From Candidatus Sulfopaludibacter sp. SbA3 (GTDB lineage: Bacteria; Acidobacteriota; Terriglobia; Bryobacterales; Bryobacteraceae): 64,000 nt of DNA. The stretch lies in contig CAMDCN010000015.1 of the NCBI GenBank assembly GCA_945890485.1, forward strand, positions 102,803 to 166,802, given 5' to 3'. The notes beneath the pieces are model-generated. The model saw only the letters and a list, made by a program, of their open reading frames with translations. It was not told where the DNA came from and did no database searches. This document shows, in pieces, positions 44,898 through 53,536 of the stretch. The position numbers and the translations under genes were made by a program. Within the stretch, counting starts at the first letter, position 1. Every line of letters starts with the position of its first letter.

Positions 44898-45898
44898 CCC
44901 TACTGCTGCTCGCCGTCTCCTTTCTCCGATTCGATCCGGCCGTGATAACGGACTGCCGGGATGGGCTGGGGAGGGCGGTGCTGCGGTGGAGTTCGACGGA
45001 CGCGGCGGCGGTGGTAGTGTACGCGCAAGAGAGCGCGATATCGGGACCGGAGAGTCCGGCGGGGACGACAGCGACGGACTACTGGGTGAACGATGGGCAG
45101 GTGTTTTCGCTGCGTTCGCTAGCTGGGGCGGTGCTGGCGCGGGCGACGGCGCGGGTGAGTTGTGTGAATCAGCCGGTCTGGCCTTTGGCCGTGGGGAACT
45201 CGTGGACGTATAGAGTAAATACCCGGCAGGCGACGGGTGTTTACCAGACTTGGCGAGTGATCCGGCAGGAGCAGATCTTCAACGAGACTTGGGCTGTTCT
45301 ATCGAATGGGACAACGGAGCAGCGGTGGCGCGTGGACGCGCTGGGGAATCTGCACCGGTTCACGAACAATCTGGACGAAACGTTACCTTTGCAACCCGCG
45401 GGACGAGTGGACGCGCCGGCGGGGACGTTTGTGAATACGGTGAGCTATTCGATCAACGCGTTTGAGCGGGAGGTGGGAATTTTGGAGCGCGGCGTGGGGC
45501 TCGTGAAGGTGGAGAAGATTTTGTCGGGGGGCTCGTCGGGAGGGTTCTCTGAGGGATGGACGCTGGTGGAGGCGCGGGTGGGGGACCGGATGCTGAAGCG
45601 GGATCTGTACGGCGTCTCGCTACAGATTGACCCGGAGGTTTATAACTGCGCGATCCCTTGTTATTTTGTGGCGTGCGGGTTTGCGGGGGCGGATCCGCCG
45701 GGAACGGTGAAGGCTTGCCGGGAGGCGCGGGTGGAGGGGGCGGAATTGGTACGGGTGGTGGGCGCGGACGGGAACGTTGTTTGGGAGCAGAGGGTGAGCA
45801 GCCCGGTGTTCTTGCGGCTGCCTCTATGGGAATGGGCCCCGGCGGCGTATACCGTCGAGGCCCATGGTGCAGGCGGAATTGCTAAGAGTGCGCTTTAG
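44894..45898 (+). CDS. Protein of unknown function, probably secreted
   Basis: The 334-residue protein starts with a short hydrophobic segment (LLLLAVSFLRF) that may be a signal. Residues about 95-215 are beta-rich and contain LAVGNSWTYRVN, a phrase common in secreted proteins of Acidobacteriota. A Cys pair (NCAIPCYFVACGFAG) is near residue 255. The last 70 residues form an Ig-like end. Its start overlaps the GlcD stop by 4 bases and its end overlaps a convergent gene by 4 bases. No family was recognised. Confidence 0.6.
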   Translation: MTLLLLAVSFLRFDPAVITDCRDGLGRAVLRWSSTDAAAVVVYAQESAISGPESPAGTTATDYWVNDGQVFSLRSLAGAVLARATARVSCVNQPVWPLAVGNSWTYRVNTRQATGVYQTWRVIRQEQIFNETWAVLSNGTTEQRWRVDALGNLHRFTNNLDETLPLQPAGRVDAPAGTFVNTVSYSINAFEREVGILERGVGLVKVEKILSGGSSGGFSEGWTLVEARVGDRMLKRDLYGVSLQIDPEVYNCAIPCYFVACGFAGADPPGTVKACREARVEGAELVRVVGADGNVVWEQRVSSPVFLRLPLWEWAPAAYTVEAHGAGGIAKSAL

Positions 45899-46314
45899 AG
45901 GCCCTGGCGCGGAGCGCCGTTGCCGCGGGCTTCGAGCTGGACGGCAGCTTGGCCGTGCTTGGCCGCAAGGGTAAGCGACTCTTCAGCGGCTCGGCGGGCT
46001 TCCACGGCGAGGCCCTTTTCGCGATCGATGGGTCCCTGAATCATCGCCGGCCATTTGTGCGTCATCGCGTAGTTGTTCTTACGAGCGGCAAGTTCGGCGG
46101 CGTTGGCTTCGTGCTTCTTGGCCTTGGCTTCAAACTGTTCGGCGCGGAGGGTGTACTGCTTCGACACTTCGCCGTGCTGGGCGGAGGTGGAAGCGGCCTT
46201 GGCCATCTGCTGTAGATTTTTCTCGTTCACGGTTTGGGCTCCCAGCACCAGCGTGCTCGCGCCCACCAAAATCATTGCCCGGATCATGTTGGTCATTGCT
46301 GTGTAGCTCTTCAT
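45895..46314 (-). CDS. Small periplasmic helical protein of unknown function
   Basis: The 139-residue protein has an N-terminal signal (IRAMILVGASTLVLGAQ). The rest is an Ala/Glu/Lys-rich helical stretch (YTLRAEQFEAKAKKHEANAAELAARK, KGLAVEARRAAEESLTLAAKHGQAAVQL), probably a two-helix coiled coil. Similar short proteins occur in soil acidobacteria, but their function is not known to me. Its end overlaps the convergent gene by 4 bases. Confidence 0.7.
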   Translation of the reverse strand: MKSYTAMTNMIRAMILVGASTLVLGAQTVNEKNLQQMAKAASTSAQHGEVSKQYTLRAEQFEAKAKKHEANAAELAARKNNYAMTHKWPAMIQGPIDREKGLAVEARRAAEESLTLAAKHGQAAVQLEARGNGAPRQGL

Positions 46315-46359
46315 GACTCCATTAAAGCGGGAGAGGGCTACGTAGCAATATCCGCAAAA

Positions 46360-47205
46360 TTACGGAGTGGTGAGTTCTTTCGTGAGGATGGGCAGAAACG
46401 CCCCGGGGTCGAGGGGACCTTGGTACTTCTTGCCGTTCACGAAGACGGAAGGGGTGCCCTGGACGCCGATGCGGTCGCCTTCAGCGATGTCGCGCTCGAC
46501 CTGGGCCTTGATCGGGGCGGAGTCGAGGGCGGCGACGAACTTGGGCATATCGAGGCCGAGATCCTTCGCCCAGTTCAGGACGTTCATGCGGTTAATTTGA
46601 CGGGCCTGTTGATAGAGGCGATCGTGCATGGGCCAGAACTTGCCTTGCTGGTGGGCGGCGAGGCTGGCCTGGGCAGCGAGGCGGGCTTGGCCGTGGGAAT
46701 CGAGGGGAAACTGCTTGTAGATCAGGCGGACGTCTTTGGGGAAGGTCTTGAGGGCGGTTTCCAGATGGCCAATCGCCTTGATGCAGTAGGGGCACTGGAA
46801 ATCGGAGAATTCGACGAGGGTGATGCGGGCGTTTTCCGGTCCGCGGGAGGGGGCGCCGTCGACGTTGATGGCCACGGGATCGAGTAGGGGGCGATTGCGG
46901 TTGGCGGCAGCCTTCATTTGCGGCGAGGCTTCGAGGGTTTTGCGGATGTCCTTGCCAGCTTTGGCGGCGGCGACGGCTTCGTTGGCGAGAGTCTTGCTGG
47001 TGCCACACGCGGGGTCTTCTACGCGGCACTGGGCGATCTGCATGGGGCAGCCACACGGGCAGCCGAGTTCGCGAAGGATTTTGAGGACTTCCGTTTTCTT
47101 GGCGGGGGTGAGGCCGGTGAAGTCCACGCCTGGGAGATCGGTGGCGGTTTTCCACTCCTGGGCGAAAAGGAGGGTGGCGAAGAGGAGGAAGCCGAGGCGG
47201 CGCAT
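46360..47205 (-). CDS. DsbA-type thioredoxin-fold protein with Cys-rich N-terminal domain
   Basis: The 281-residue protein has a signal peptide (RRLGFLLFATLLFAQ). An N-terminal Cys-rich helical domain has ELGCPCGCPMQIAQC near residues 46-60 and PACGTSK near 65. The DsbA/DSBA-like domain has FSDFQCPYCIKAIGHL at about 134-149 and the cis-Pro loop GVQGTPSVFVNGKKY. It resembles thiol oxidases of the BdbD/DsbA group. The N-terminal CxCxC region resembles CcmH-type heme-lyase segments. The ATG at 47205 begins the signal peptide. Confidence 0.85.
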   Translation of the reverse strand: MRRLGFLLFATLLFAQEWKTATDLPGVDFTGLTPAKKTEVLKILRELGCPCGCPMQIAQCRVEDPACGTSKTLANEAVAAAKAGKDIRKTLEASPQMKAAANRNRPLLDPVAINVDGAPSRGPENARITLVEFSDFQCPYCIKAIGHLETALKTFPKDVRLIYKQFPLDSHGQARLAAQASLAAHQQGKFWPMHDRLYQQARQINRMNVLNWAKDLGLDMPKFVAALDSAPIKAQVERDIAEGDRIGVQGTPSVFVNGKKYQGPLDPGAFLPILTKELTTP

Positions 47206-47234
47206 CCCTCTATTGTGCACGTTATATTCGGGGG

Positions 47235-48026
47235 ATGAACGTGGACGAGTTAGCGGCGGAGTTTACCAGGGAAGGCTTTGTTGTCTTGCGGAATGTCCTG
47301 GATGCCCGGCAAATCGCGCCGATCAACCGGGCGATTGAAAGGGACTTGGCGGCGTGTCCGGCGGAGTGGGCGCGCTTCAGCGACTCGTTTATTCAGGCGG
47401 TCGACTTGTTGCCGCGATGCGAGGAGTTTGACGGGTTGATTGAGAATCCGGTGGTGCTGGAGCTATTGCGCCAGTTGTTGGGTAGCGATGTAACGTTCGA
47501 GGAGTTGTCGGTGATCTTGCGGAATCCGACGAAGGAGGGGAGCGATCACAAGAGTTGGCATCGCGATATTGTTCGGGATTTCGAACGGCGATTCGAGATC
47601 AATGCGATCTCAGTGGTGTACTACCTGACGGATGTGACGGAGCAGGACCATTGCTTCAGCATCATTCCGGGCACGCACGAGCGCAGGGCTGAAATGCGGC
47701 CGGAGGATGTAGTGCCGGGCATGGAGGTGGATCTGTTGGCCCCGGCGGGTTCGGCGATTTTGTTTCATGCGCGGTGCCTGCATTCCGGGAAGCTGAAGCC
47801 GGAAAGCCGCCAGCGGCGGACGGTGCATCTGTACTATTCAAAGGCGAGTTTGCCCCGGACGTCGGAATGGTCGTCGATGCCAGAGCGGTTGCGGGGGCCC
47901 CTCTATACGAAGGCGGGACGGACGGATGTGATGGAAGGGACGGGGCGGAAGCCGCGAGGGTTAGCGGCCGGGTTGCCTCTGTTGGAGGTGCTGCGGGAGG
48001 CGCAGCGGCGCGCGGCGGTGGCCTGA
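47235..48026 (+). CDS. Phytanoyl-CoA dioxygenase (PhyH) family protein
   Basis: The 263-residue protein is a cupin-type Fe(II)/2-oxoglutarate oxygenase. The facial triad is visible: His and Asp in SWHRDIVRD (about residue 116), and the distal His in FHARCLHSG (about residue 183). The 2-oxoglutarate-binding Arg is in SRQRRTVHLYY. The N-terminal YxxxGFVVLRN-like segment is EFTREGFVVLRNVLD. The substrate is unknown. It is divergent from the DsbA-type gene, with a 29-base gap. Confidence 0.88.
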   Translation: MNVDELAAEFTREGFVVLRNVLDARQIAPINRAIERDLAACPAEWARFSDSFIQAVDLLPRCEEFDGLIENPVVLELLRQLLGSDVTFEELSVILRNPTKEGSDHKSWHRDIVRDFERRFEINAISVVYYLTDVTEQDHCFSIIPGTHERRAEMRPEDVVPGMEVDLLAPAGSAILFHARCLHSGKLKPESRQRRTVHLYYSKASLPRTSEWSSMPERLRGPLYTKAGRTDVMEGTGRKPRGLAAGLPLLEVLREAQRRAAVA

Positions 48027-48067
48027 CGCTCTGCATTGGCCCTTTGCCTGCAGGAATAAGAACCAGT

Positions 48068-48310
48068 ATGGCAAGACACAATCGCAAGACAATCCCAGGA
48101 ATTCATCCGGATACACTGGCCCGGCCGGCAGGGGAATTTACGTTCGACACCAAAGACCTTCGGGATCTGGCTCACCATCTTTGGTTGGCCAGAGGCGGGC
48201 CGGAAGGCTCGCCGGAGGTGGATTGGGAGCGCGCGCTGATGGAGTTGCAGGCTCGCGGGAAGCAGAAGGGAACCGGCCCGAGCTCCGGGGGGCAATCCGG
48301 CGATACGTAG
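48068..48310 (+). CDS. DUF2934-type small protein, possibly the 5' part of a frameshifted gene
   Basis: The 80-residue frame contains DLAHHLWLARGGPEGSPEVDWERALMEL, which matches the DUF2934 pattern (A-x-LWxxRGxPEGxxxxDWxxAxxxL). It starts at an ATG 41 bases after the PhyH stop and ends TAG at 48310. Just before the end is a G6 run (48287-48292). In the -1 frame after that run a protein-like sequence continues to 48429. The two parts together would be about 120 residues. Confidence 0.7.
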   Translation: MARHNRKTIPGIHPDTLARPAGEFTFDTKDLRDLAHHLWLARGGPEGSPEVDWERALMELQARGKQKGTGPSSGGQSGDT

Positions 48311-48429
48311 GGACTCCCCGAGGAGTGGAGTCGAATTCAGAGAGCGCAACAGAGTTACTCGAAGAGGGGCAGACGTTCGAGGCAGAGGTGATTGCGGGGG
48401 TGGAAGAAATCGACAAGCCGGAGGATTGA
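48289..48429 (+). other. Frame -1 continuation of the DUF2934 gene (frameshift or slippage)
   Basis: The frame reads RGAIRRYVGTPRGVESNSES then ATELLEEGQTFEAEVIAGVEE, ending at TGA. The ATELLEEGQ-FEAEVIAGVE segment is a protein-like motif that I associate with small acidobacterial and cyanobacterial proteins (DUF6335-like). It has no good start of its own: a GTG at 48325 lacks a spaced ribosome-binding site. A -1 slip on GGG-GGG would join it to the upstream DUF2934 frame. A missing G in the sequence would explain it equally well. Confidence 0.5.
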
Positions 48430-48448
48430 TAAGTTAAGCTAATGTAAT

Positions 48449-51400
48449 ATGCTTCGGATTTCTATATTATTACTGTGGAGTGCTGCGCTTGCAGCGGCTC
48501 AAACTACGCTCGGCTCGTTTACGGGCCGGGTTCAGGATCCTTCGGGGGCGGCTATTCCGGCTGCTAGTGTGACGGCGACGAACACGTCGACGGGGTTCGC
48601 CTACAAGACGGTAACGAACAACGCGGGTTCTTTTTCGCTGCAACAATTGACCTTGGGCGCTTACGAAGTTGCGGTAGAGGCACCCGGTTTCCGACGGTCC
48701 GTGCAGCGCGGATTGGAGTTGAACGTCGCGCAAACGCGGCAGGTGGACTTCTCGCTCGAAGTGGGGCAGGTGGAGCAAACGGTCGAGGTTTCGAGTTCCG
48801 CGACGGCGTTGCAGACGGCGACTTCGGACCTCGGCACGACGATTCAGCGGAAAAAGCTGATCGATTTACCGCTCTTTGTGGGTGGAAACGTCCGGAATTT
48901 GGAGCAGTTTATTTTTCTTTCGCCGGGAGTGACGGGGGACGTGACCAATACGCAGATTTCGGGTTCACCGTCGCGCGGGAAAGAGGTGCTGATTGACGGC
49001 ATCGGGGCGACGGGAATTGAATCGGGTGGCGTGATTCCGGGCAATGCGCGGCCGTCCGTCGAGACGATTGGCGAGTTCCGTTTGCTGCGGGCGAATTTCA
49101 ACGCCGAGTATGGGCGGACCGGCGGCGGCATTCAGATATTCACCACGCGGTCAGGAACGAACGATTTTCATGGCGCCCTGTTCAACTATCTGCGGAACGA
49201 TAAATTGGACGCTCGCGGCTTCTTCCAGCGCGTTCGACCGATCAACCGGCAGAACGAGTTTGGTGCGACATTGGGCGGGCCGATCGTGATTCCGAAACTC
49301 TACAACGGCAAGAACAAGAGCTTTTTCCACTTCGTTTATTCGGGTTTCCGGTTCCGGCAGGGCGCGCCGAATACGCTGCAGAGCTTGATTCCGATGGACT
49401 TCCGGCAGGGCGATTTCAGCCGGTTGGCGTCGCCGATCTATGACCGGTCGACGGGGGCGCCGTTCCCGGGGAACCAGATTCCGGCAACGCGATTTTCGAG
49501 CGTGGCGCGGAACATTCTGCCGTTGATGCCGCAGCCGATCAATACGGGATTGTTCAACAACTATCTGTCGGTGGGGCGCGGGGCTTCGGATTCAAACCAG
49601 TACAACTTGAAGCTGGACCACGCGTTTTCCGACCGTAACCGGATTAGCGGTTTCTTCAACCGGGACTATTTATTGCAGGCCGATCCGGAGACAATCGCGG
49701 GGCCGACGACGCCGGGGCGGACCGTAGGTAGCCAGAATACGCTGGCGCGGTTGTCACACGATTTGATCCTGTCGCCGACGATTTTGAATCACCTGAACAT
49801 TGGATTCACCCGCTTCCGGGTAACGATTGACAGCTTTTCGCTGAACCAGGGCTGGCCGACGCAGATTGGTCTACGCGGGCTCAACGACGGGGCGAACAAC
49901 GGGTTCCCGTGCGTCGAGTTCGTAGCTTCGGGCTATACGCGGCTCGGCGATCCGAACTGCAATGCTCGCGTACTGCAGGCGAACAATGCCTTCCAGGTGA
50001 ACGAGAGCTTGTCGGTGGTGCGCGGGTCGCACAACCTGAAGTTCGGGTTTGATTACCGGTTCATGGAGACGAACGGAATCGACAACTTCCAGGCTCCGGG
50101 GTTGTTCCAATTCAACGCGCTCGAGACGGGGTTGCCGAACGTGGCGAACTCCGGGAACGCGATTGCAAGCTTTTTGCTGGGCGATGTGAATCGCGGAACA
50201 ACGCGCGTGTTTGGCTACTTCCCGCGGAACCGCTACCAGTATTGGGGCTTCTATGCGCAGGACGACTGGAAGGTTTCGCGCAAGCTGACGTTGAATTATG
50301 GGCTGCGGTACGACATCTTCGTTCCGCGGTACGAGAAGCTGAACAATCTTTCGAGCTTTGACCCGACGCTGCCAAATCCGGGTGCGGGCAACCGGCCGGG
50401 AGCACTGGCATTTTTGGGCGAAGGGACGAACCGGAACGGACGGACGTCGTTTGCGGATACGGACTACAAGGCGTTCGGGCCGCGGTTGGGGCTGGCGTAT
50501 GCGCTGACTCCGAAGACGGTGCTGCGTTCGGGTTATGGCATTTACTATGCAGCCGGGAACGCGGCCTCCGGACAGCGGGATTCGCTGAACATGTCGAACG
50601 GGTTCATTTCGACGCCGGTGTTTCAATCGTTGAACCAAGGCCTGACGCCGGCGTTCAACTGGGACAACGGCTTCCCGCAGAACTTCCCGCGGCCTCCGTT
50701 TATCGACCCGACGGCGGGGAACGGAACGGCGATGCGGTTCATCGGGCCGGGAGACGGCAAGATGCCGATGTTCCAGAACTGGTCGGCGACGATGGAGCGG
50801 GAGTTGGTTTCGCGGGTGAATCTGGAGTTGACCTACCTGGGTACGCGCGGGACGCGGATCGGCAATGGGTTGGTGCGGGCGAACGAAGTGGACCCGCAGT
50901 ACCTTTCGCTGGGATCGCTTCTGAGCCAGCCGTTCGATTCGGCGGCGGCGGTCGCGGCGGGGATCCAGAGTCCGTTCCCGGGGTTCCGCGGATCGGTGGC
51001 GCAGGCGCTGCGGCCGTTCCCGCAGTATCTGGATTTGGACAACCGTTCGAACCCGGCGGGGAGCAGCAGCTACCATGCGTTTCAGACGCAGCTTTCGGCG
51101 CGGCTGAATAGCGGGCTGGACGTGCAGATGGCTTACACGTTTGCCAAGACGATGTCGGACGCCGATATTCTGGCGGGCGGCGGCGTGGCGGGGCAGTCGA
51201 CGTACAACCGGGCGCTGGAATATACGATTGCGGCGAACGACGTGCCGCACGTGTTTGCGCTGAGCTATAGCTATGAGCTGCCGTTTGCGAAGAAGAAAGT
51301 TTGGGGCGGGTGGGTGCTGACCGGCATTCATCAGTACTCGAGCGGCGTGCCGATTACGTTGACGGCGAATAACACGTTGCCACTGTTTAACGGCGTGTTG

Positions 51401-51763
51401 CGGCCGGATGTGATTGCGGGCGTGAACCGGGCGACGAACATCGACGGGTTCGATCCGGCGATTCATACGTGGATCAACCGGGATGCCTTCCGTGTGCCGG
51501 GTGCGCTGCGGTTTGGTACGGCGGCGCGCGGGTATACGGATCTGCGGGCGCCTAGCTTTTTGAACGAGAACTTCGGGTTGTTGAAGAAGTTCTCGATTCG
51601 CGAGCGGTTCACGGTGACGGTGCGCGGGGAGTTGTTCAACGCGTTCAACCGGACCGTGTTCGGAGCGCCGCAGGGGAACGTGAGCAACGCGTTGTTTGGC
51701 CGGATTACGGCGCAGTCGAATGCACCGCGGAACGGGCAGGTGGCGTTGCGGCTGGATTTTTAA
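48449..51763 (+). CDS. TonB-dependent receptor, Oar-like, with N-terminal CarboxypepD_reg domain
   Basis: This 1104-residue outer-membrane protein has a signal peptide (LRISILLLWSAALAAAQ), a CarboxypepD_reg-like domain at about residues 24-100 (GRVQDPSGAAIPAASVTATN, NNAGSFSLQQLTLGAYEVAVEAPGF), a plug domain (about 110-220), and a long beta-barrel ending NGQVALRLDF with a C-terminal Phe. Receptors of this type are typical of Acidobacteriota and their ligands are unknown. It opens the receptor-flanked region and is followed by a 13-bp hairpin. Confidence 0.92.
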   Translation: MLRISILLLWSAALAAAQTTLGSFTGRVQDPSGAAIPAASVTATNTSTGFAYKTVTNNAGSFSLQQLTLGAYEVAVEAPGFRRSVQRGLELNVAQTRQVDFSLEVGQVEQTVEVSSSATALQTATSDLGTTIQRKKLIDLPLFVGGNVRNLEQFIFLSPGVTGDVTNTQISGSPSRGKEVLIDGIGATGIESGGVIPGNARPSVETIGEFRLLRANFNAEYGRTGGGIQIFTTRSGTNDFHGALFNYLRNDKLDARGFFQRVRPINRQNEFGATLGGPIVIPKLYNGKNKSFFHFVYSGFRFRQGAPNTLQSLIPMDFRQGDFSRLASPIYDRSTGAPFPGNQIPATRFSSVARNILPLMPQPINTGLFNNYLSVGRGASDSNQYNLKLDHAFSDRNRISGFFNRDYLLQADPETIAGPTTPGRTVGSQNTLARLSHDLILSPTILNHLNIGFTRFRVTIDSFSLNQGWPTQIGLRGLNDGANNGFPCVEFVASGYTRLGDPNCNARVLQANNAFQVNESLSVVRGSHNLKFGFDYRFMETNGIDNFQAPGLFQFNALETGLPNVANSGNAIASFLLGDVNRGTTRVFGYFPRNRYQYWGFYAQDDWKVSRKLTLNYGLRYDIFVPRYEKLNNLSSFDPTLPNPGAGNRPGALAFLGEGTNRNGRTSFADTDYKAFGPRLGLAYALTPKTVLRSGYGIYYAAGNAASGQRDSLNMSNGFISTPVFQSLNQGLTPAFNWDNGFPQNFPRPPFIDPTAGNGTAMRFIGPGDGKMPMFQNWSATMERELVSRVNLELTYLGTRGTRIGNGLVRANEVDPQYLSLGSLLSQPFDSAAAVAAGIQSPFPGFRGSVAQALRPFPQYLDLDNRSNPAGSSSYHAFQTQLSARLNSGLDVQMAYTFAKTMSDADILAGGGVAGQSTYNRALEYTIAANDVPHVFALSYSYELPFAKKKVWGGWVLTGIHQYSSGVPITLTANNTLPLFNGVLRPDVIAGVNRATNIDGFDPAIHTWINRDAFRVPGALRFGTAARGYTDLRAPSFLNENFGLLKKFSIRERFTVTVRGELFNAFNRTVFGAPQGNVSNALFGRITAQSNAPRNGQVALRLDF

Positions 51764-51779
51764 GTCTGGCTGGGCGGAA

Positions 51780-51813
51780 GCTGAGATCCACCAGGGGGAT
51801 GGTGGATCTCAGC
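51780..51813 (+). terminator. Hairpin after the first Oar-like receptor gene
   Basis: GCTGAGATCCACC (51780-51792) and GGTGGATCTCAGC (51801-51813) are perfect 13-bp arms around an 8-base loop. It begins 17 bases after the receptor stop. Only a weak T-rich stretch (TGTTTGT) follows, so it is a possible terminator or mRNA end-protector. An alternative pairing of TCTGGCTG (51765-51772) with CAGCCAGA (51810-51817) exists. Confidence 0.6.
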
Positions 51814-51899
51814 CAGAGGGTGTTTGTAACAAGCCTTTAGTTTCAAGGCTTTGCGGATTGGCAGCCGGCCTGCATATTTCAGAGGCAGGAAGGTGGATT

Positions 51900-52316
51900 A
51901 TGCGAAAAGCATTGCTGATCTGTATGGCTTTTTTGGTGATGACTCCGGCGCTTGAGGCCCAGTGGCGGCGGGGTGGATTTGGATACGGGCCGCGCATGGC
52001 CTATCGCGGCTGGTACGGCGGGATGGGATTCTATCCCTGGTTCCCGACGATGGGCTGGGGCGGGCCGATGATCGGTATTGGATCCGGCTTCGGATCCAAT
52101 GAGGGAAAGCTGAAGGTGGAGACACCGATCAAAGACGCCGAGGTACTGATCGACGGGGCGTTCGCGGGGACCGTGGGCGAGTTAAAGACCGTTCGGTTGC
52201 GACCGGGGGCCTACAACATCGCCGTGCGGGCTCCGGGGCGGACTCGGTATGAAGAGCGCGTGTATGTGGTGGCCGGGAAGACGTTGAAGATCCGGCCGGA
52301 ACTGCGGGTGAACTAG
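51900..52316 (+). CDS. Secreted PEGA-domain protein
   Basis: The 138-residue protein has a signal peptide (RKALLICMAFLVMTPALEAQ). A Gly/Trp/Tyr-rich stretch (about residues 25-65) follows, then one PEGA domain: LKVETPIKDAEVLIDGAFAG...VRLRPGAYNIAVRAPGRTRYEERVYV. PEGA modules occur in S-layer-like and envelope proteins. An in-frame start at 51696 lies inside the receptor gene. The ATG at 51900 follows AGGAAGG and starts the signal peptide. Its end overlaps the convergent MFS gene by 4 bases. Confidence 0.85.
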   Translation: MRKALLICMAFLVMTPALEAQWRRGGFGYGPRMAYRGWYGGMGFYPWFPTMGWGGPMIGIGSGFGSNEGKLKVETPIKDAEVLIDGAFAGTVGELKTVRLRPGAYNIAVRAPGRTRYEERVYVVAGKTLKIRPELRVN

Positions 52317-53536
52317 TTGGCGGCGCGCGCGACGTCGCGGGGGACGAGGCGAAGGGCGGCGTAAACGATAATGGCGGCCATAAGGAGATAGCAGGCTCCG
52401 GTGGCCGCCATCAGTTGATCGATGCCGATGGCGCCGCGGGCGAGACCCCCGAGGTAGGGCGCGAAGCCGGAGACGAGGCAGCCGACGAGATTCAGGATGC
52501 CGGCGGCGGTGGCGCGGTAGGTGGCGGGGACGACGTCAAAGGCCGAGGGGGCTTGATTCGCGATGATGAGCCCGGAGCAGAAGCCAAAGGCCGCGGCGGC
52601 GAGGCGCATGCCCGAGAGCGCGGAGGCGGCGCCAAGCAGATAGATGCAAGGGCCGGCGGCGCAGAAGGCCATCAGGACGATCCAGAAGCGGGCGGCTGGG
52701 TTCGTTTTGCGCCAGGCATCGGAGGCGATGCCGCCGAGAAAGAGCCCGGCCAGGGTTCCAGCTTGCGGATAGAGCGCAGCTTCGCGGCCGGAGACTTCCA
52801 GGCCCAGTTGGAACTTGTCGTAGAGGAACGTGGGGAGCCACGTGTAGACGAGATAGAGGCCGAAAGTGGCGACGGCGACAAAGGCAGACACGACTTGTAG
52901 CGAGGGCACGCGGAGGAGGCGGAAGAAGTCCGCCATGCGGGCGGGGGCGGCGCCGGGCGCGGGGAGGAGGATATGGGCGGGAAGGCGCTGAAGGAACTTA
53001 TAGAGCGGCCAGGAGTAGGCGAGACCAATGGCGCCGAGAAGCCAGAAGGAGGCTCGCCAACTGAGGCGCTCCGCGATGAGGCCGCCGAGGGAGCCGCCGA
53101 AGGCAACGCCGACCATCTGGCTGGTGGCGAAAAGGGCGATGGCTTTCGAACGGGTTTCCGGGCTGTGCGCGTTGGCCATCAGCGCAAAGGCCGCTGGCAT
53201 AAACAGCGATTCGGAGATGCCGAGAAGGGCGCGGCACACGAGCAGGCTGTAGCCTTCGGGCGCGAAGCCGGAGAGAACGGTGAAGAAGCTCCAGAGCGCG
53301 AGGCTGCCCGCGATAACGGTGGGCTTGGGCCAGCGGTCCCCAAGGACGCCGGCGAAGGGCGAGGCGAGGCCGTAGATCCAGAGGAACAGGGCTCCCATCA
53401 TGCCGAGCATGGTGTTCGATAGGCCGAACTCTGCCTGGAGCGCGGGGAAGAGGGTATAGAGAACTTGGCGGTCAGCGTGGTTGAGGACGTACGCGGCCCA
53501 CAGCAGGCCAATGAGGACCCACTTGGGTTGGCTCAT
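52313..53536 (-). CDS. Major facilitator superfamily transporter
   Basis: The 407-residue protein has about 12 predicted membrane helices and the MFS loop motif LASPFAGVLGDRWPKPTVI after helix 2. Its start overlaps the DUF1501 gene by 4 bases, so it is the last gene of a four-gene operon. MFS proteins of this shape (anion/sugar-acid-like) often move organic acids or sugars. The substrate is unknown. In this position it could import a product of the DUF1501/DUF1549 system. Confidence 0.88.
   Translation of the reverse strand: MSQPKWVLIGLLWAAYVLNHADRQVLYTLFPALQAEFGLSNTMLGMMGALFLWIYGLASPFAGVLGDRWPKPTVIAGSLALWSFFTVLSGFAPEGYSLLVCRALLGISESLFMPAAFALMANAHSPETRSKAIALFATSQMVGVAFGGSLGGLIAERLSWRASFWLLGAIGLAYSWPLYKFLQRLPAHILLPAPGAAPARMADFFRLLRVPSLQVVSAFVAVATFGLYLVYTWLPTFLYDKFQLGLEVSGREAALYPQAGTLAGLFLGGIASDAWRKTNPAARFWIVLMAFCAAGPCIYLLGAASALSGMRLAAAAFGFCSGLIIANQAPSAFDVVPATYRATAAGILNLVGCLVSGFAPYLGGLARGAIGIDQLMAATGACYLLMAAIIVYAALRLVPRDVARAAN

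Noticed and set aside
49871..51466. 531-residue minus-strand frame inside the first receptor gene
   Set aside because: It is Arg/His/Pro-rich, has no known motif, and lies wholly opposite a clear receptor gene.
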